Part shown: piece by piece, positions 57,376 to 64,000 of the stretch | How the letters are laid out: each line of letters opens with the position of its first letter | How positions within the stretch are numbered: position 1 is the first letter of the stretch | Source: Mastigamoeba balamuthi | Lineage: Eukaryota > Evosea > Mastigamoebida > Mastigamoebidae | Reading direction: 5' to 3' | DNA length: 64,000 nucleotides | Assembly (NCBI GenBank): GCA_902651635.1 | Contig: CACRSC010000017.1 | Coordinates: 293,465-357,464, forward strand | The notes under the pieces: generated by a model | Seen by the model: only the letters and a program-made list of their open reading frames with translations | Databases searched by the model: none | What the model was told of the DNA's origin: nothing | Made by a program: the position numbers and the translations under genes

Positions 57376-58645
57376 TCGCCTCGAGAGCAGCGCTCGCTCT
57401 CCCCCACACTCCAGCCCCCCTGGCTGGGAGCACGCACCCCCCACCCCCGCACTGTGTCCATGTTGTTCACGCGGGCCCAGACGCGTGAACCCGAAAGCAA
57501 AGCAAAGAAAAAAATGAACCATGTTGTCTCAGCAGCCACAACGGCCTTCGCGCCTGCCCTCTGTCTTTCCGCCAAGCGAAGCGGGCTGCTGTGTGGGTCC
57601 GACCGATCGNCGGCGCCGGCGGCCCTCCCCCGGGCATGGGCATGCCCATGGGCGGCCCCCGCCCCCCGATGGGCGGCCGCGCGGGCCCCATGCGCCCGTC
57701 GCCCCCCGTCGAGGAGGAAGCGGGCGAGGACGTCCCCCCGCCGCACCCCATGCCGCCGATGGGCCGCGCGGGCCGCGCAGGTCCCCCGCAGCCGCCGATG
57801 GGGCGCGCGGGGCCTCCGCACCCGCCGATGGGCCGCTCGGGCCCCCCGCAGCCGCCGATGGGGCGCTCGGGGCCGCCGCAGCCGCCGATGGGCCGCGCAG
57901 GGCCGCCGCACCCGCCGATGGGCCGCGCGGGGCCTGCGAGGCCCTCGCCGCCCGCCGAGGACAACTCGGGGGAGCTCGAGGCGGAGCGCTCTGCGCACGA
58001 GGAGACCAAGCGCCAGCTGGCCGACGCCCAGCAGCAGATCTCCGACCTGCAGGCGGAGATCGAGAGGCTCAAGAGGTCCGCCTCGTCGCCGGCGCCCAAG
58101 GCAGCGCCGCCCCCGATGAAGGCCGCCCCTCCCAAGGCCGCCCCCCCGCCAGCCAGGGGTACGCGCACGCCCTCCGCCGGCGGAGACGTCGTTGGCATTG
58201 GCTGCTGGATGGACTCACTTAAGAGCTGCGCACATACACAGAGGAGAAGAGAGCAAGGGCGCTGTACGACTTCAACGCGGAGCAGGACGGAGACCTGGGG
58301 TTCCGCAAGGGAGACATCATCGTCATCACCAAGGAGGACGGCGCGTGGTGGAACGGCGAGCTCAACGGGCATGCGGGCGCCTTCCCGAGCAACTACGTCC
58401 AGCTTATCTAATCGCCTCGAGAGCAGCGCTCGCTCTCCCCCACACTCCAGCCCCCCTGGCTGGGAGCACGCACCCCCCACCCCCGCACTGTGTCCATGTT
58501 GTTCACGCGGGCCCAGACGCCGTGAACCCGAAAGCAAAGCAAAGAAAAAATGAACCATGTTGTCTCAGCAGCCACAACGGCCTTCGCGCCTGCCCTCTGT
58601 CTTTCCGCCAAGCGAAGCGGGCTGCTGTGTGGGCCCGACCGATCG
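56575..58645 (+). repeat. 1035-bp near-identical direct duplication around a single N
   Basis: Bases 56575-57609 recur as 57611-58645 with only about five differences (single-base changes and two 1-base indels), separated by one N at 57610. The copy begins inside the polyproline exon and ends in the 3' flank. This fits two contigs joined without merging their overlap, or two alleles placed in tandem. Confidence 0.85.
57611..58411 (+). pseudogene. Second 3' copy of the WH2-SH3 gene (probable assembly duplicate)
   Basis: Carries the polyproline repeats, coiled coil and complete SH3 exon of the gene at 55653, but no start, WH2 or first exons. It should not be counted as a real gene unless long reads show a tandem duplication. 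Confidence 0.75.
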
Positions 58646-58700
58646 CTTTTCTCTGGATATTTGTCGGTTAATATCTCAGCGGCCGGGCGGTGGTGCGGCG

Positions 58701-61700
58701 ATGTCGGAGCCAGCGAAGGAGTCCAAGGAGGGCAGGGAGGGCAGCAAGCTCGGGTCGCCGGCGGGGTCGGGGTCGGGCACCCCGGTGCGCGCGCGGACCA
58801 ACCGCATGCTGCTGGAGACGTTCTACGGCTCGGGCTCGGGCGGGTCTTCGGCGCCTCGCGAGGACCCCAACAACATCGACGGCGTCAACTTCGACCCCGA
58901 GAAGTACACGGCGCGCTTCCTGCAGCAGGCCTCGCTCAAGCAGCTCCTCGACCACAACCAGAAGCTCCAAGAGGGTACTCCTTCTGCCCCTTCCCCCACG
59001 ACACGCGCTGGGGACGCCTTTTCAAGCGTGAACCGTGCGCGCCTGTGGACCTGTAGAGATCAAGGAGATGGACAGCGACATGAAGATGCTCGTCTACGAG
59101 AACTACAACAAGTTCATCAGCGCGACCGACACCATCCGCAACGTGCTGCTCTATGCGCCCCCGCCCTCTCGTCTGGCACTGACAACTGCGGCTGCGACGC
59201 AACAGATGAAGCAGAACGTGGGGACGATTGAGACGGAGATGGAGCAGCTGACGCACAAGATGGACAACATCATGGAGTGCGCCGACCGCATCAACGCGGC
59301 CCTCTCGGGCAACCGCGACCGCCTCGAGCGCCTCACCTCTGCCCACCGCCTGCTCAAGCGCGTGCGTCCCCGTCTGCTCGGGCACTGCTGGGGCGCCTGT
59401 GGGCACTGAGCCTCCGCATTGCGACTGCTCTTCACAGCTCCAATTCGTCGTGGCGCTGCCGGCGAGGCTGCGCAAGTGCATCGAGATGGGCAGCTACGTC
59501 GAGGCGGTGCAGTACTACAGCAAGACGCGCGCGCTGATCCAGAAGAACAACCACCTGCCCTCGTTTGCTCGCATCCAGGTCCGACCCCGAGTGATACTAT
59601 TGCAGAGCGCGGGACTCGAGTGGGGAGGGGAGCACTCACAGCCCAGAGGGCCGTGCAGACCGAGTGCTCGGAGATCATGGGCAGCCTCAAGGACATCCTC
59701 TACAGGAGGGTCCGCGTGGAGCCGCCTGTCCCCGGCAGGGAGGCCGCGTGGGCGTTCCCCCTGCGCGAGATCGAGGAGTCCGCGGGGCTGCTGCTGTCGC
59801 TTGACGAGCCCGCGGACCAGATCCGCGAGAAGTTCTGTGCGAGCCACCGCATCGCCTTTGAGCAGGTCATCATGCGCTGCACTGCCGCAACCTCGTCGTG
59901 CGCCACCCTGCCAGGCCGTCCTCCCAGGGGGTTCTCACGCCTCTCGCTCAATCGCCGGATGAACAGGAGCACCGGCGTGGAGGAGGTCGCAAGGGCCATC
60001 GGCCCCATCTTCTTTGTGCAGCTGTTGCGCTCGTTCGAGTCGTACAAGACCCTGTTCATTGGCAAGGACGTCGTCATCGATGATGAGCTGTGCGCGCTGG
60101 AGCTCTCCTGCGCGTTGGCTCAACGCTCTCCCTCTCCCCCTTTGCAGCGTCATCCAGGGCCCCGCGTGGGAGCACCTGCAGAAGTTCCTCAACGACGTTG
60201 TGGAGCACTACCTGCGCTTTGTCCAGCAGCGCGTGGCGGCTCGCAACGCAGAGGCCGCGCGCAGCACGCAGGCGATCACCGTGGATCAGGTGCAGGACAT
60301 CCTGGCAGCGCTCGCGATGGTGCACAGCGAGATCTCGCAGGTCGGCCGCCAGCTGCCGTTCCTGCACCTCGCCGAGCGTGCGAGCGAGCTTGTTGGAGGC
60401 ATCCTCGTTAACTTCGTCGAGAACGTGTTCACCCAGCTCGTGGCGGACTGCAAGGGTGCGCCCACGCCAGACGCTGCGCCTTGCGCGCTGCTTTGCCGGT
60501 GTTGGTGTCGCTCACCGGCTGCGCAGGCAAGTTGGAGACGGTCCAGAGCCACGCGGAGGGCAAGTCGAACCTGTCGCAGAAGGAGCTCGAAGAGTATTGG
60601 GGCAACGTGGGCGAGTCTGTCGCCGTCGACATACTGACGGCCCTGGACAGCACGCTCGAGGCTCTCAAGGTGCGAACTAACTCCGGCACACACACGCCGC
60701 ACCAAGCTGACGGCCTCACGCACCCCGTACAGCCAATCACCGAGTCGGAGCACAAGTTCATCAAGGCGCAGCTCGCCAGGGTGACCCCGAAGATACACAT
60801 CAAGACGCAGCAGTTCCTGCTCAGCGTCGAGCACAACATCCTGAAGCACATCGCCGGCCTGGACAACCCCAACAGCAAGACGCCCATGAAGATCAAGTAG
60901 GCTTACGATCTCGCAAGCGATCCGGCCTCATCTGACCTCAACTTCCCTCCTGCGCAGCCCCACGCTGATACTCGCCCTTTGCCTCGTGAGCCGCAAGCTC
61001 GTCAGCCTCTTCGAGTCCGCTATTGAGGCCGTCACGAAGATGTACGTCACCGAGGTCTCCATCGTGCGTACCCCCTCCCCTTCTGCAAGCCCCTGCGCTC
61101 CCCTTTGCCGCCGATGTTTGCCTGACTCGGGCCGTGCCCACCGGGCAGATCAACGTGGACGACCTGAGGAGGAGGTTCGTCGAGATGTCGTCGGCGCTGA
61201 TGGGCGTGTTCATCTCGAACGAGAGCAGCACGCTGGCGATGTACCTGTCGACGTACATCAGCCTGGCCGACTGGCTGTCGGTGACGCGCGAGCCCCGCGA
61301 GGTCGGCGTGGGCGTCCAGAGCTTCGTGGCCCACATCAAGGAGACCGACGCCCTCGTCCGCGTGTTCTTCCCCGACGCGCAGCCGCAGTCGTCGTCTGCA
61401 TCGCCCGCGCTGGGCCGCTCGCGGTCGTCGCTCTACGCCTCGCAGTCGCACGACAGGCGCTTCGCGACGGCGCCTGCGCAGCTCGAGATGACGCGCGCGG
61501 GCATCATCTCGCAGATCGTGCGCACGGGGCTCAAGTCGATGCACGAGCTGGTGCGCCTGTGCACGTTCGGGCTCGCGGGCCTGCACGCGATGCAGCTCGA
61601 CAAGCACTACGTCTACCTGTCGCTGTGGCCGCTGCTGTCGGGCACCAACACGGTCCGCGAGTTCGAGGGCATGCTCGAGAACATCGAGACGGCGCTCGAG

Positions 61701-61814
61701 ATGCGCTGCATCGAGGACAAGGACGTCGCCGCGATGCCCGTCAACGTCGCCCTGCGCATCCTGCAGGCCCAGTACCCCGATCTGACCCCTCCCCCGGCCT
61801 CGCCGACCTTCTAG
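58701..61814 (+). CDS. VPS51: GARP/EARP tethering complex subunit VPS51
   Basis: VPS51 is shared by the GARP (trans-Golgi) and EARP (recycling endosome) tethers. The start is ATG 58701 (MSEPAKESKEGREGSK). The N-terminal signature is strong: RMLLETFYG, NNIDGVNFDPEKYTARFLQQ, EIKEMDSDMKMLVYENYNKF and ISATDTIRN. MKQNVGTIETEMEQLTHKMD and LQFVVALPARLRKCIEMGSY follow after introns. The middle has FSRLSLNRRMNRSTGVEEVA and ARAIGPIFFVQLLRSFESYK. The end has NVDDLRRRFVEMSSALMGVF and LQAQYPDLTPPPASPTF. It covers the full family length, with nine or more introns of 50-100 nt. It pairs functionally with SEC6 upstream, since both are CATCHR tethers. Two promoter-proximal ATATTT/AATATCT motifs lie 30-45 bases before the ATG. 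Confidence 0.93.
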
Positions 61815-62275
61815 CAGCGCTGCTGGTCCTCCCTCTCTCTGCACACACGCAACGCAGCCCGATCTCATCGTAAAATGCCACCTTCTTAGACATCCATCAA
61901 TCTTGCCGTGGCGGGTCAGCTCGGGGCGGGTTCCTCGCTGTGCTATTCCGGTGTGCGATGCCATTTCTGGGCGCGGCTCGGCATTTCCCCGCGGGGATTG
62001 TGCAGACGGCGGCGAAAAAGATGTCTCAGCTATCAATTGCAGACAGAGGATCTGCACAGAAGCTTGTTTCTCGGTTTCTTTGTTATCATTGTCCGGCGCT
62101 ATTAATAGTACAGGGGGTGGTGGTCTCCCGCTCGCCGCTCGCTCGTCGCTGTTCCTCAGGTGGTGGGTGTCCTTTGGCTTTTGGTGGGGTGCGCTATTGC
62201 TTTGTTCCAGGGTTCCGTAGACGGGGCGCGCGCCCTCTAGCACGTAGTAGTAATGCTATACTGCCAGGTGGTTCA
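61815..62275. other. Convergent intergenic region
   Basis: 3' ends of VPS51 (+) and the cyclin gene (-) face each other. No gene, repeat or RNA seen. Confidence 0.5.
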
Positions 62276-63269
62276 TCACGCGATGGTGGCCAGTTGTACA
62301 GAGGTCGCGGGGGACGAGGCCTGGGCCAGAGGCGATCCCGCGACGATCTTCCGCCTCTTGGCCGCCTTCTCCTGCTCCGAGCACACGTCCGGGGTGGTCG
62401 CGACGGCCGCGCGGGCCCTGCGCGCCTCCTCCGCGGCGATGGCCTCGGCGAGCGCGGCGATGGGGACGCTGTAGGCGCTGAGGACGTCGGGCTGGACCCA
62501 CGCCTCGAACGACACGAGCCCGAGGAGCACCGCCTCGAGGGCGTTGAGCTCCTCGTTGGTGACGCCGACGACCTTGGCGTAGAAGTTGTTCTTGTAGCAC
62601 CCGTCCTGGTTGAACTTGACCGTGATCACCAGCGCCGTGGCGTAGAGGCGGTGGGCCGTGCGCCACGTGAGCGCCACGGTGCCGGCCGACAGCGCGCGGT
62701 CGAGCAGCGCCAGGGCTGCGATCAGCTCGCTGCTCGACGCCCGCGTGTACTTGGCGAGGCGGTCGGCGACAAAGTCCTCGATCGAGACCGACGGCCTGTG
62801 GCCCCTGCGGCACCCGAACGGGCCCGACAGCGCCTCGAGCACCTCGCACCTCTGCGGCGGAGGGAGGACCGTTAGGAACAGGGCCCCGGACGTTGGGTGG
62901 CGGGTGGGGTGTTGGGGAGGGTTCGGAAATTGCAAACACCGGTGGCGCCAACCCCCCAACACACAAGAGCCCAACGGTTTCAATTTTGTGGCGAAGTCCG
63001 AAATTAGAGCGCGGGAGGGATTCTGGTACCTTCTCGTTCTCGTAGCACGCCTGCGAGATGGCCAGGGCCACTGCGCGGGTCGCGATGCGCTTGGCCTGGG
63101 GGTCCTCGCCCGAGTCGCTCATGGCCGGGCTGGGCGGGCACGAGGGCGACGGGGAGACGGAGCCACCGAGGCGGTGGACCATATCCCGCAGGGCCCAGAT
63201 CGTTGGCACGGCAGGGCACTGAGGAGGGCTCGCGACCTCAGGGCTGCTGGTATGGATCTCCATGTCCAT
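62276..63269 (-). CDS. PHO80/PCL-type cyclin
   Basis: The start is MDMEIHTSSPEVASP (ATG 63269; alternative at 63263). Exon 1 ends at AISQACYENEK; an intron of about 175 nt follows. Exon 2 carries the cyclin box: SIEDFVADRLAKYTRASSSE, LIAALALLDRALSAG, HRLYATALVITVKFNQDGCY and KNNFYAKVVGVTNEELNALE, then AVLLGLVSFEAWV. The sequence order (IxxFVxxR...LxxALxxLDR...HRLxxTAxxxxxKFxxD...NxxYAKVxGV) is the CYCU/PHO80-like group. This group pairs with CDKs of the Pho85/CDK5 type in nutrient and cell-cycle signalling. The C-terminal tail has KAAKRRK, a possible nuclear signal. Domain complete. Confidence 0.9.
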
Positions 63270-64000
63270 GTGTGCGCGTGTGGGGGGTCTTGCACGGTTG
63301 AGCTATCGGTGCGTTTTCTGGACCGAATGGGCTCGCGGTGTTCCTGTGGTCTCTGGATGGCTTTGAATGAAATGAGGTGAATCTGAAGAAACCCCGCACC
63401 GCAACCCCCCCACACAAATGATATTCTGCCCGATTCAGGTTCGCAGAACACCGGGTCTGAGAACTCCGCGAATTATTGCTGAAAATTCACGGATCGCCCC
63501 GCTGGATTCGGGGCACACGTGTCTATTTCGGGAATAGTTCATCGCTTCTTGGCCTTCGGCCCAGTGGATCCCCGCCCCCGCCTGCTTCGAAAGAACGCCA
63601 AGAAACCACACAGCGTGCTCTAGAAGGCGAGCCGGAGCGATCCCGGGTGCCGGCCGGGCGTCGGCAGCACGGCGGGCCGAGCGGCGTCATAAAACAGGTG
63701 GCGCTGCACGTATTTCCGTTTCTTGCACCGAACTGCCTGAGTCATCGCTGCATGGAATGTGTACCCCGCACGACCGCACTGCCCCACACATGACACACTG
63801 AAGGTCAAAAACGGAAAAGTCTCCACCGTGCGGGCGGTTCCGCACGTGTCCACGTCCATGGAGCGTACCGAACCGTCTTCTTCCGTCGGGCGATCGCGCT
63901 GGAGTCGTGCAATCCCGACGCGCCGTGTCACAACGGGTTTCCTTGCCCGCAAGCCGCGCGTCAGGTTGTCCCTACGTGTCTAAACCCGCAAAACCCGTGA
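63270..64000. other. Right-edge region, no gene supported; U2-like 30 nt
   Basis: No convincing coding exon. At 63541-63570 the + strand reads ATCGCTTCTTGGCCTTCGGC, then CCAGTGGATC. This closely follows the 5' stem-loop of U2 snRNA (ATCGCTTCTCGGCCTTTTGG). The branch-site pairing sequence GTAGTA is absent afterwards. It may be a truncated snRNA pseudogene or chance. Confidence 0.3.

Noticed and set aside
57611-58411. True tandem paralogue of the WH2-SH3 gene
   Set aside because: The breakpoint coincides exactly with the N and there is no start or WH2 exon; misassembly is simpler.
63620-63952. 110-codon minus-strand frame at the right edge
   Set aside because: No motif or splice partner; cannot be told from a random frame in GC-rich DNA.

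Overview
The window is nuclear DNA from a GC-rich, gene-dense protist. Most genes carry several short introns, about 45-100 nt, mostly GT-AG with GTGCGN or GTRNGN donors. Spacing between genes is often only a few hundred bases, and both strands are used. The gene content (ABCA transporter, RapGAP, DOCK-type GEF, G-alpha, Sel1-PH protein, ligand-binding receptor with a kinase-like domain, PHO80-type cyclin, exocyst and GARP subunits) fits a free-living amoebozoan. Archamoebae such as Mastigamoeba or Pelomyxa are my best guess, but that is inference only. The assembly is a draft: there is a 145-base N gap and there are two single-N joins, each flanked by an unmerged duplicated overlap.

Layout. 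1-957: 3' part of an unidentified gene (+). 1154-7226: full-length two-half ABCA transporter (-). 7692-11499: long coiled-coil protein (+). 11577-13050: RapGAP (+). 13051-15046: AT-rich island with a Harbinger-like transposase relic and one copy of a diverged repeat. 15047-17494: LRR / coiled-coil / two SAM / U-box ubiquitin ligase (-), with each LRR on its own exon. About 17820-18260: broken ABCB transporter relic (-). 18454-21236: P-loop NTPase of unclear family (-). 21237-27425: repeat-rich land with a polypurine tract, a LINE 3' end, an unclassified relic and a 20-nt tandem repeat.

27426-28684: ankyrin membrane protein (+). 28939-33171: F-box / DOCK DHR-2 / coiled-coil protein (+). 33350-34231: EH-domain protein (-). 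34500-about 35396: small gene with a hydrophobic tail (+). 35650-36245: tail-anchored protein. 36457-37425: SHAQKYF Myb factor. 37568-38627: sirtuin. 39198-40658: G-alpha. 41303-43114: compact XRN exonuclease. 43132-43936: METTL4-type methyltransferase (-), cut by the N gap. 44266-48460: receptor with tandem periplasmic-binding-like domains and a pseudokinase (+). 48461-50105: a second AT-rich island with a Tc1/mariner relic and the second repeat copy. 50106-50594: Ala/Ser/Pro-rich protein. About 51093-53791: SEC6. 54187-55317: Sel1-PH protein. 55653-57375: WH2 / polyproline / SH3 actin adaptor, partly duplicated at an N join. 58701-61814: VPS51. 62276-63269: PHO80-type cyclin (-).

The recurring theme is small-GTPase signalling, membrane tethering and actin (RapGAP, DOCK GEF, G-alpha, EH, SEC6, VPS51, WH2-SH3). 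The order shows no operon-like logic, as expected for a eukaryote. The most notable items are the LRR-SAM-SAM-U-box ligase built from exon-sized repeats, the receptor pseudokinase, the F-box/DOCK fusion, and three GC-AG introns that share an AG|GCAC donor.
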